Shown one piece after another: positions 15,230-22,417 of a stretch of 28,201 nucleotides of DNA. This DNA comes from Clostridia bacterium (GTDB lineage Bacteria > Bacillota > Sulfobacillia > SLMV01). The position numbers and the translations under genes were made by a program. The stretch's first letter is position 1, and every line of letters starts with the position of its first letter. The stretch spans positions 1 through 28,201 of the forward strand of contig PWGR01000306.1 in assembly GCA_003554565.1 (NCBI GenBank), in the 5' to 3' direction. Under the pieces are notes generated by a model that was not told the origin of the DNA, did not search any database, and saw only the letters and a list, made by a program, of their open reading frames with translations.

Positions 15230-16408
15230 ATGAACTGGGCTGTCTTCATTCTTTTCGCTGCAGTCGGTGCTGCTGCTTTGTGCCTGTTGATCTGCCGCGT
15301 GCGCCCGGATGAAGTCCTGCAGCGTGCAGGAGTGAAACTCGGATGGCGCCGTAGGGGCAGTGCCTGCATCCGGATTGTGCCCGACCAGCACCGGACCATT
15401 CAGGAGGCGCTGAACGAGGCACTCACCGGTGATCGGATAATTGTGCGTCCGGGCGTGTACAGGGGCACCATCGACTTTGCCGGCAAGGACGTACTGCTCA
15501 GCAGTGAAGATCCGCAGGACCCGGAAGTGGTTCGGGCCACGGTCCTGACGTCCGCAGGTGCCGGGACGGTGGTTTTCTTTGCCAGCGGAGAATCAGAGCT
15601 CGCTCGCCTGGAAGGGTTCACTATCACCGGAGGCGGGGGGGTGTTGGTCCGGCGTTGGAGTGTCCTCGGTGCATCTGCATGGGCCGGTGGGGGGATCTTC
15701 ATCGGTCAGGACTCCTCACCCACAATCCGGCACAACCTCATTGAGGGCAACGGCGCGGACCTGGGTGGGGGGATCTATGTTTCCTCTTCTTCTCTCTCCC
15801 TCATAGAACACAATCTGGTCCGATCTAACCGGGCTGTCCTCGGAGGTGGAATGCGCGCCGCCGGGGATTTTCTGCGGCAGAGCGAAGATGCCGGAAGATG
15901 GCGCACCCGAGATGGAAGGGAGATCCTGCTTGTTAGATCGTGTCAGATTATCAGTAACTCCGCCCATATTGGCGGTGGAATGTCCGTAAGCCGTGGGGCG
16001 GTCGCAGAAATCCGGGGATGCTTTTTTGCACAGAACACCGCCCGGTGGGACGGTGGAGGGGTAGCGATATGGGACAGTGCAGCGCCAAAGATATCCTCCA
16101 GCTGGTTCCTGGAGAACACATGTGGTTCAGACTACGGTTTTGGAGGCGGTGTTAGCATCATCAACAACTGTCGCCCCCGCCTCGAAGATAACCGTTTTCG
16201 GGCAAATCGTGCATACGGGGCGTGCGAAAGTGGGGGCGGGGCGGTGGCTGTCAATCGCTCCCAGCCGGTCCTGGTGCGAAACAGTGCTTGGGGCAACTCA
16301 GCGTCAGTTGGCGCGGAAGTTTACGCGTGGGCAGGTTCAAACGTCACCCTGGAAGAAAACGAGATTGACTCCCATGGTATAGTGTGCCGGGCCCCGGAGC
16401 AGCATTGA
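15230..16408 (+). CDS. Right-handed parallel beta-helix repeat protein with N-terminal membrane segment
   Basis: This 392-residue paralogue of the preceding product begins with one hydrophobic segment (residues 4-22) followed by arginine-rich sequence (RVRPDEVLQ, WRRRG). By the positive-inside rule the bulk should face the cytoplasm. Residues 50-140 align with the first protein: RTIQEALNEALTGDRIIVRP, GVYRGTIDFAGKDV, LEGFTITGG. Beta-helix coils with GGGIYVSS, GGGMSVSR, GGGVAIWD and GGGVSIIN follow. The ATG abuts the TAA of the upstream gene (TAAATG), so the pair is translationally coupled and probably arose by tandem duplication. Function is unknown; a structural or scaffold role, possibly in sporulation, is only a guess. 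Confidence 0.78.
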   Translation: MNWAVFILFAAVGAAALCLLICRVRPDEVLQRAGVKLGWRRRGSACIRIVPDQHRTIQEALNEALTGDRIIVRPGVYRGTIDFAGKDVLLSSEDPQDPEVVRATVLTSAGAGTVVFFASGESELARLEGFTITGGGGVLVRRWSVLGASAWAGGGIFIGQDSSPTIRHNLIEGNGADLGGGIYVSSSSLSLIEHNLVRSNRAVLGGGMRAAGDFLRQSEDAGRWRTRDGREILLVRSCQIISNSAHIGGGMSVSRGAVAEIRGCFFAQNTARWDGGGVAIWDSAAPKISSSWFLENTCGSDYGFGGGVSIINNCRPRLEDNRFRANRAYGACESGGGAVAVNRSQPVLVRNSAWGNSASVGAEVYAWAGSNVTLEENEIDSHGIVCRAPEQH

Positions 16409-16424
16409 CTTTTCAGGCCCGGCA
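16385..16424. terminator. Weak hairpin at the end of the beta-helix operon
   Basis: TGCCGGGCC (16385-16393) pairs perfectly with GGCCCGGCA (16416-16424) across a 22-base loop that includes the stop codon. Only TTTGG follows. It lies between convergent genes and could slow transcription, but it is not a strong intrinsic terminator. Confidence 0.3.
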
Positions 16425-16504
16425 TTTGGTACCTTCACTTGTTGAGACAGCGATCGTTTGATTACTGAAAAAGAAGGCGCCCGCCAGCGCTGTTGCAGCA
16501 GAAA

Positions 16505-17293
16505 TTACTTATCTGGATGCCCGACAGGCATTACATAAAGGGGTGTCTCACCCCCGGAGAGGTCCAGGGCATCACGCACTCCATCTTCATCAAAAGCCCC
16601 GATAACCACTGTTCCCAATTCCAGCGATTCTGCCTGCAGATAAACATTCTGGGCCGCATGTCCGGCTTCCATGTGAACATAACGTTCCCCGCGATCACCG
16701 TAGCGTGAGGTGGTCCGGTCATAGATACCCGCGATTACCAGCAGAACTGGTGCGTCACGAATGGGGCCCTGTCTGAGGGCTACCTCATAAATATCTTCAC
16801 GGAGATCTCCCTCCGCTTTCCGTCGCATTTGATGGCGGGATGGTTCGTACTGATACAGCCCGTGCTCCAGGTTGGTTACGCCGGCGGACACCAGGTAGAT
16901 CTCGAGCGGGTACGTTGCACCTGCCGAAGGTGCTGTTCTGAAACCGGAATCCGTATTGCTTATTCCCTGAGCAGCCCACAACAGCTGTGACACCTGACCT
17001 ACAGTCAGGGCTTCTCCAGTGTAACTGCGTACAGATCTCCTGTCTTGCAGTGCGGCTTCGACAGGCAATCCTTCCGAGCGTTCGGGATCCCTGAGAGTGA
17101 TGACTTCACCGCCGGTCATCTCTGTGCCGTTTGCATTCGCCTCCGGATCGATTTCTTCCATTTCCGGCAGCTCGTGTTCCCCGATCTGCGGAGGAGATCC
17201 AACTCCGCGGAGCAGGAGCACTATGCTGATCAATATCACCATACCGATTGCGATGGCAACTGTGGTGGCGAAGTGATCCTTGACAATATGCAT
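16505..17293 (-). CDS. SagB-type nitroreductase-like oxidoreductase with N-terminal membrane anchor
   Basis: The 262-residue protein has one hydrophobic segment (9-28), an acidic linker (39-75), then an FMN-dependent nitroreductase fold of the SagB/ThcOx type: RRSVRSYTGEALT (85-97), LLWAAQGIS, RTAPSAGATYPLEIYLV (119-135), HGLYQYEPSRH (144-154), MEAGHAAQNVYLQAESLELG (208-227) and PVGHP at the end. SagB oxidases convert azolines to azoles in modified peptides. No precursor peptide or cyclodehydratase gene is nearby, so this is likely a stand-alone oxidoreductase. The ATG at 17293 follows GGAGGTG by about 6 bases. Which side of the membrane carries the enzyme is unclear, since both flanks of the segment have little charge. 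Confidence 0.85.
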   Translation of the reverse strand: MHIVKDHFATTVAIAIGMVILISIVLLLRGVGSPPQIGEHELPEMEEIDPEANANGTEMTGGEVITLRDPERSEGLPVEAALQDRRSVRSYTGEALTVGQVSQLLWAAQGISNTDSGFRTAPSAGATYPLEIYLVSAGVTNLEHGLYQYEPSRHQMRRKAEGDLREDIYEVALRQGPIRDAPVLLVIAGIYDRTTSRYGDRGERYVHMEAGHAAQNVYLQAESLELGTVVIGAFDEDGVRDALDLSGGETPLYVMPVGHPDK

Positions 17294-17321
17294 GGAAGCA
17301 CCTCCGAACTTCTCTCCCAAG

Positions 17322-17330
17322 ATTATATCA
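17322..17330 (-). promoter_or_regulatory. Extended -10 promoter of the SagB-type gene
   Basis: The minus strand reads TGATATAAT (17330-17322): a perfect TATAAT with the TG extension. It lies about 30 bases before the ATG and just ahead of a strong ribosome binding site. No good -35 box is seen at 16-18 bases, which the TG extension can offset. Confidence 0.5.
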
Positions 17331-17489
17331 TGATAGGTCCGGGGGAATGTCGAGAGGCGGTATTTTGCGCCTCCCTGCGGACTTCAGCCGGTGCGGGCAG
17401 GATATACGCAGGACTGCGGGAAATGTGTAAAGGGTCGGCAGAAACATGGAAGAGTAAATGCGACCATTGTGCCTGTGAGGGGGATTGAG

Positions 17490-18350
17490 GTGACTTCGGA
17501 GCGGGATCTGGTTTGCTCCACGGGAACAATGCCGGCTGCGGTCGGTCGTCGTTATCATGATATCGAGGCGGTTCGCGATGTCGCGGTCTCTATTCCAGTG
17601 CGGGCCGTGGAGGTGGTGCTGCATCCCGACTGGAGGCCCGGAATACCCCCGCGTTCGGAACAGCCCGATCCGCCAGCATTTTCCCCCGATTACTGTCCGG
17701 ATGAAATTGTCGAACGGATGGGTGCCTCTGGCAATGATGGGGGGTTCAGAGTTTCTTCCGTGCACGCCAACAGGGACCTGGGAGCCTTTCTGAGCTCGGC
17801 CGATCCATCTGATCGCAAGACCGGTTCAAAAATACTTCTTGATGCTGTGAAGGTAGCTGAAGGATTTGGGGCGAATACAGTTGTGATGCATCTGTGGGAC
17901 AGCTGGTCAGCTGATACTCGCATCCGGGAGGCAGCCGCTGTACTCACGGATACCTCCTCGGTAAACAGGTCAGTTGTCATCTCTGTGGAGAATATACCGG
18001 TCAGTGCACGAGGACCCGCGCAGATTGAGATCATGCGCATGCTGGACCAATTGCTGCCGGACCGCATCGGGTTTACTCTGGATCTGTCATGGAGCTCCAT
18101 GTACGATAATTTGTGTGAGCTGGCCCAGCTGCTGCCGAGAGTCAACAATGTGCATGTGCAGGGAAGATTGTCTAGCGATGAGCGTGGGCCGCAGCTGATC
18201 CCGCGAATCGGCAATCTCGATTTGGAATCTGCTATCCGGCTGCTGCGCCGAAAGGGGTACAATCAACAATGGACACTGGAGCTGAACAGGCCACGAGATA
18301 TTACTGATTTCCGGGTCGCCCTTGATTATCTGGCCCGGGTGGTTCAATGA
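17490..18350 (+). CDS. Xylose-isomerase-like TIM-barrel protein (sugar phosphate isomerase/epimerase superfamily)
   Basis: The 286-residue product has the strand-by-strand pattern of the AP-endonuclease-2/xylose-isomerase barrel: VSSVHANRDLG (88-98), GANTVVMHLWDSWS, VVISVENIPVS, GFTLDLSWSSMYDN, NNVHVQG and QQWTLELNRP. The conserved His, Glu and Asp at strand ends could bind a divalent metal. The superfamily covers isomerases, epimerases, dehydratases and DNA-repair nucleases, so no substrate can be named. The GTG at 17490 follows GAGGGGG by about 6 bases; a GTG at 17475 lacks a site. The next gene, F420-ligase-like, starts 35 bases later in the same direction. Confidence 0.8.
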   Translation: MTSERDLVCSTGTMPAAVGRRYHDIEAVRDVAVSIPVRAVEVVLHPDWRPGIPPRSEQPDPPAFSPDYCPDEIVERMGASGNDGGFRVSSVHANRDLGAFLSSADPSDRKTGSKILLDAVKVAEGFGANTVVMHLWDSWSADTRIREAAAVLTDTSSVNRSVVISVENIPVSARGPAQIEIMRMLDQLLPDRIGFTLDLSWSSMYDNLCELAQLLPRVNNVHVQGRLSSDERGPQLIPRIGNLDLESAIRLLRRKGYNQQWTLELNRPRDITDFRVALDYLARVVQ

Positions 18351-18385
18351 CCTGAGTGCTTTATCAGTGGGAAGGAGACGTGTCC

Positions 18386-19930
18386 ATGAGAATGAGAGTT
18401 CCTGATGATGCCGGAGTAGTTGCCATGGGGATCAGGACCGGCCTGATTCTGCCTGATGATGACATCAGCCAAATTGCTGCCGGCTCAGTTGCCGAGTATG
18501 TGGATGATGGAGATATCGTATGCATAACCGAATCTGTGGTGGCTCGTTCGCAGAACAGGTACATGTCCTGTGATGAGCTGGCGCAGGACATCCGGGAAAA
18601 GCTTGATCTTTCGCGCGGGGCCAACCTGGCCGTGATCAGCCCAATAGTGAGTCGCAACAGGTTTGCCCTGATACTCAGGGCCATTGCCCAGGCCACCGAT
18701 GAGGGACGGGTGGTGGTGCAGCTGGCTATCCCCACCGACGAGGTCGGGAACCAGGTGCTGGATGAAGAGTTGGCCACGACCAGAATGCGCCTGAAAAGCA
18801 TATTTCACAGCCTACACGAAATCCGGGGGAACACACCTCACATGAACGTCCTGATCCGTGAGGTAATAGCCGCGCTCAAGCTGCAGGAAATGGGTTACCG
18901 CCTGGTCGGTATCCGCAAGATTACCGGTCAGGGAATGGCCGACCTCACTGTGCGGGATTCGGACAGACGAACACTTGCCGTGGAAGTTGGTTTTGGTCCC
19001 CTTGACCGGACAGCTGAGAAGGCAATAGGAATTATGCGGGATTCCGGGGCTGACGGAGCTATTGCTATGAGCGTGGATTTGCAGAGTCACAGCATAACCA
19101 TTGCCGATGCTGTTGCGCACCAGAGGGGAGAGGACGATCCCATATTTGCGCGCAGACAGTATACTGAGCAGCTGTCCAACTACCGCGACAGTGAGTGCCT
19201 GTTCCTGGATGAACTGGCCGGGTTGAGCTTTTCTCATCCCATAACCGAGATGGACTATCCCAGGATGTACCGGGATGTAGTCGAAGAGCAGGAGGCGGAG
19301 GTGGACATACTTTTTACCAACAACCCCCTGAAGGTCTTTGACCGTGCATATATAGACGGGGTAATAATTGGCGCAGTTCATCAGGAGGCCGCGCTGAAGG
19401 AGCTGCTGTCCTTCGGGACAGAGACTCCTGTGACCTCGATCCGGGAGATTGGCCCACAACCCTGGGGGGTTATAGGTTCTAATGCCTCGCACATGGAGAA
19501 GGGAATAATGAAGCTGCTTCCCGACAATGCCGACGAGACGGCGGACGACGTCAGACACAAGATATATCGAGAAACGGGTAAAAGCGTGGAGGTGCTGATT
19601 TTTGGCGATGGTGCCTACAAGGATCCGGACAGCGGCATTTACGAGCTGGCGGACCCGCATCCTGCAATCGGATGCAGTGCCGGACTGAGGCGCGCGTCCC
19701 TGCGGCGCGGGACAAAGCTCAAGCTTCAGGTGGAGACCCTCTACCGCCAGGGATACAGTCGTGAGGACATCGAGGACCTCATTGACGAGGGGGAGACGGA
19801 TGTGGGCAAGGAGAGTCTCGGGACGACGCCCCGGAGTGTCACCTCAATTTTGGGTACGCTGGCTGACCTTGCCGCGGGTTCTGCGGATGCGGGGACGCCC
19901 ATCGTCCTGGTGAAGAATTTTGCTGACTAG
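18386..19930 (+). CDS. Coenzyme F420:L-glutamate ligase-like protein with a large internal insertion
   Basis: The 514-residue protein has the N-terminal half of the bacterial F420-ligase-like (CofE-related) family: GIRTGLILPDDDI (15-27), DGDIVCITESVVARSQNRY (41-59) and SPIVSRNRFALIL (85-97). The C-terminal half is also present: ILFTNNPLKVFDR (308-320), GVIGSNA, VEVLIFGDGAYKDPDSGIYE (401-420), TTPRSVTSILGTLADL (480-495) and GTPIVLV. CofE adds glutamate to F420-0 with GTP. In bacteria without F420 the role of this family is unknown. Residues about 130-275 are an extra segment not expected in the family, with GMADLTVRDSDRRTLAVEVG at 183-202. The ATG at 18386 follows AAGGAGA. It may share a transcript with the upstream TIM-barrel gene. 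Confidence 0.82.
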   Translation: MRMRVPDDAGVVAMGIRTGLILPDDDISQIAAGSVAEYVDDGDIVCITESVVARSQNRYMSCDELAQDIREKLDLSRGANLAVISPIVSRNRFALILRAIAQATDEGRVVVQLAIPTDEVGNQVLDEELATTRMRLKSIFHSLHEIRGNTPHMNVLIREVIAALKLQEMGYRLVGIRKITGQGMADLTVRDSDRRTLAVEVGFGPLDRTAEKAIGIMRDSGADGAIAMSVDLQSHSITIADAVAHQRGEDDPIFARRQYTEQLSNYRDSECLFLDELAGLSFSHPITEMDYPRMYRDVVEEQEAEVDILFTNNPLKVFDRAYIDGVIIGAVHQEAALKELLSFGTETPVTSIREIGPQPWGVIGSNASHMEKGIMKLLPDNADETADDVRHKIYRETGKSVEVLIFGDGAYKDPDSGIYELADPHPAIGCSAGLRRASLRRGTKLKLQVETLYRQGYSREDIEDLIDEGETDVGKESLGTTPRSVTSILGTLADLAAGSADAGTPIVLVKNFAD

Positions 19931-20142
19931 CATGTGCCTGCCCGGGTGCCGCAGGTGTATTCCGAGGAGGTCACGTTTCGGCCGGCTGATCGGGGGGAGG
20001 GGGGTCTCTTTTTGCCGCTTGTGATCCGGTTGTCGTGAAGCGGCCTTCAAGGGTCATAATATCTGCAGAGAAGATACTAGCACATAAAGCATATGTCGCA
20101 GGTAGAATCGGCAAACCGCTTGGCTGCGAGGAGGTCGGAACA

Positions 20143-21159
20143 ATGAAGACAGGATGCGCAGAGGATGTACTCGGGCTGATAGGCAATACCCCCTCGGTCG
20201 AGGTGAGGGTGCAGGGGCATCGGGTGTTGGCCAAGGTGGAGTTCGGACACCCCACCGGCAGTCATAAGGATCGGATCTACCTCCGGATGATTGAAGAGGC
20301 TGAGCACAGGGGAGATCTCCGACCGGGCATGACTATCATAGAGGGGTCGACCGGCAATGCCGGGGCGGCCTGTGCCCTGGTTGGGGGGCTGAAGGGATAT
20401 CCGGTCTTGGTGGCCATGCCGGAGGGCATGTCGGCGGAGCGAAAGAAGCTGATCGAGGCCTTGGGGGCGGAACTGCTGCTTACACCTGGAGGTGAGAGCG
20501 ATCAGGATCTCGCCCTGCAGCGGGTGGAGGAGATCGTGAAAGAGGAACCGGGCAGGTTCTGGTACCCCGCACAGTTTGACAACCCCGACAATACTGCTGC
20601 CCATTATGAGGGAACGGGCCCCGAGCTGTACCGCCAGGCCGACGGAGATGTGGACGTTTTTGTGGCCGCCGTCGGATCAGGTGGAACTCTAACTGGAGTC
20701 GGCCGTTACCTGCGGGAAAAGAATTCCGATGTCAGGCTGTACGCAGCTGAGCCCGCGGAGTGCCCGACGCTGTCGCGCGGTGAATGGGGGAGCCACGATA
20801 TTCAGGGCATCGGTGACGGCTTTGTGCCCAGAAACCTGGATATGAGCCTGCTCGATGGGGTCATCACGGTTTCCTCGGCCGAAGCGGTGCAGGAGGCGGG
20901 GCGGCTCTGTCGTGAACAGGGACTGGTCGTGGGTATATCCACCGGGTGCAATATCTCCGCCGTTCGGAAGCTGCTCCGGGAAAAGCCTGACGTGGGCCGG
21001 GTGACCACCATGCTGTTTGACACGGGGCAGAAGTACTATACTTCCCCTTTGTTCGGCGTGGATGAACCGGTAGAAATACCGGAGCGAGACCACTCACTGG
21101 ACGACTTCTCGCGCCGGCAGCGAGAGAAGTACGCGCCAAACTGGGACATTATCGATTGA
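20143..21159 (+). CDS. Divergent cysteine-synthase-like PLP enzyme
   Basis: This 338-residue protein is a fold-type II PLP enzyme of the cysteine synthase/cystathionine beta-synthase group. The PLP lysine lies in TGSHKDRIYLR, the substrate loop is STGNAGAA, the phosphate loop GSGGTLTGVGRYL, and the C-terminal block GISTGCN. Typical O-acetylserine sulfhydrylases have TSGNTG and GISSGA at the latter sites, so this member may use a different substrate. The ATG at 20143 follows AGGAGG by 8 bases. The 212 bases upstream hold no gene; I looked for a T-box or S-box leader and saw none. An M20 hydrolase gene follows 11 bases later, so the two are probably one operon. Confidence 0.85.
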   Translation: MKTGCAEDVLGLIGNTPSVEVRVQGHRVLAKVEFGHPTGSHKDRIYLRMIEEAEHRGDLRPGMTIIEGSTGNAGAACALVGGLKGYPVLVAMPEGMSAERKKLIEALGAELLLTPGGESDQDLALQRVEEIVKEEPGRFWYPAQFDNPDNTAAHYEGTGPELYRQADGDVDVFVAAVGSGGTLTGVGRYLREKNSDVRLYAAEPAECPTLSRGEWGSHDIQGIGDGFVPRNLDMSLLDGVITVSSAEAVQEAGRLCREQGLVVGISTGCNISAVRKLLREKPDVGRVTTMLFDTGQKYYTSPLFGVDEPVEIPERDHSLDDFSRRQREKYAPNWDIID

Positions 21160-21170
21160 GGAGGCCGATC

Positions 21171-22352
21171 ATGATAGAGTCTTGCCGGCGACAGCTGGTG
21201 GAATTCACCCGGGAGCTCGTGGCCGCCCGCAGTCCCTCGGGTAGCGAGGATGGGGCGGCGGCTGCGGCAGCTAGATGGATGAGCATTCTGGGATTTGACC
21301 GGGTTGTAGTGGACGAATTAGGTAGTGTGTGGGGGAGCATCACCGGCGCGCGCGACGGGCGCCGGGTGCTCCTTGATGGACACCTCGACACCGTGGAAGT
21401 GGGAGATGAGGATCAGTGGGCCCATGACCCGTTTGGCACCGAGGAAGTGCAGGGCCGACTGTATGGAAGGGGCACCTCAGATATGAAGGGGGCCCTCGCT
21501 GCCATGATCCTGGCCGCTGCGGATTTTGCTGCGGATTGCGCCCGTGACTTCTCCGGCGATATTCTCGTGTCCTGCACCGTATGCGAGGAGATTTTCGAGG
21601 GAATTGCCGCGCGCAGGATGAGCGCCGAACTGCGCCCCGAATGGGTGATACTGGGAGAGGCGTCTGATCTGAACCTGAAGCGGGGTCAGAGAGGCCGGGC
21701 CGAACTATGGGTGCATACAGAAGGAAAGACTGCCCACTCCTCAAACCCCGGCGCCGGACGGAATGCCGTATATGACATGATGCACATCGTGCAGAAGCTG
21801 CAAGGTTTGACACCCCGGGTTGATTCCTTCCTCGGAGAGGGCATCATGGAGCTGACCGACATCTGCTCCGAGCCTTATCCCGGCAGGTCGATGGTTCCGG
21901 AACTGTGCAAGGCTACCTACGACCGCCGCCTCTTGCCGGGAGAGGATCGCGAGTCCGTGCTTGAACAGGTTAACACTGCCCTGGAGAAAGTCGGCAGCAA
22001 TGATCCAGGGCTCAGCGCCGGTGTGCAGTGTGCTAGCGATGAGATCACCTGCTACACTGGGGTCCGGATGGCAGCGGAACGTTTCTTCCCGGCGTGGGTA
22101 ATTGAAGAGGATCACCTGCTGGTGGAGGCAGCCGCAGAGGGTCTTCGCCGTGCCGGCCTCTCCCCGCAAGTGTCCCATTATTCATTCTGCACCAACGGCA
22201 GTCATTACGCGGGGGAGAGGGGACTGCCGTCCATTGGATTTGGGCCATCTCCCGAGCAGCTTGCGCACATCACGGATGAGTACGTGCTGGTAGAGGATCT
22301 CGTCTCTGCGTACAAGGGCTACCGGGGTATGCTGGAGGTATTGATGTCCTGA
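21171..22352 (+). CDS. M20-family metallohydrolase, YgeY-like
   Basis: The 393-residue product is a di-zinc hydrolase of the M20 peptidase/deacylase family. Metal-binding motifs are GHLDTV (His71, Asp73), GRGTSDMKG (Asp104), CEE (Glu139/Glu140), GEASD and AHITDE near the end. Blocks such as RGQRGRAELWVHTEGKTAHS, DRRLLPGED and SIGFGPSPEQLAH resemble YgeY, a selenium-metabolism-linked hydrolase with unknown substrate. The ATG at 21171 follows GAGGAGG by about 6 bases. It sits 11 bases after the cysteine-synthase-like gene, and a joint role in breaking down a modified or acylated amino acid is inferred. No selenium genes are visible here. Confidence 0.87.
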   Translation: MIESCRRQLVEFTRELVAARSPSGSEDGAAAAAARWMSILGFDRVVVDELGSVWGSITGARDGRRVLLDGHLDTVEVGDEDQWAHDPFGTEEVQGRLYGRGTSDMKGALAAMILAAADFAADCARDFSGDILVSCTVCEEIFEGIAARRMSAELRPEWVILGEASDLNLKRGQRGRAELWVHTEGKTAHSSNPGAGRNAVYDMMHIVQKLQGLTPRVDSFLGEGIMELTDICSEPYPGRSMVPELCKATYDRRLLPGEDRESVLEQVNTALEKVGSNDPGLSAGVQCASDEITCYTGVRMAAERFFPAWVIEEDHLLVEAAAEGLRRAGLSPQVSHYSFCTNGSHYAGERGLPSIGFGPSPEQLAHITDEYVLVEDLVSAYKGYRGMLEVLMS

Positions 22353-22417
22353 CGGTCGTACGGCGTGCATAGAATTTGCTCTGGTGGAAGACATTACCCT
22401 CACGAGAGGGGATCGTC

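Noticed and set aside
16505..17293. Reading the SagB-type gene as evidence of a thiazole/oxazole-modified peptide cluster
   Set aside because: No YcaO cyclodehydratase, precursor peptide, protease or transporter gene of such a cluster is present on either side within the window.
17354..17373. Small hairpin (GAGGCG/CGCCTC) upstream of the SagB-type gene
   Set aside because: A 6-bp stem with an 8-base loop and no U-run is common by chance in DNA of this composition.
18812..19660. Minus-strand open frame of 282 codons opposite the F420-ligase-like gene
   Set aside because: The plus strand carries clear family blocks on both sides, the antisense product resembles nothing, and no ribosome binding site precedes it. 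It also spans the proposed insertion, where the plus frame is continuous and protein-like.
19931..20142. Possible T-box or S-adenosylmethionine riboswitch before the cysteine-synthase-like gene
   Set aside because: I looked for the T-box consensus (AGGGTGGNACCGCG) and a terminator with a U-run and found neither. The leader only has AT-richer patches and the ribosome binding site.
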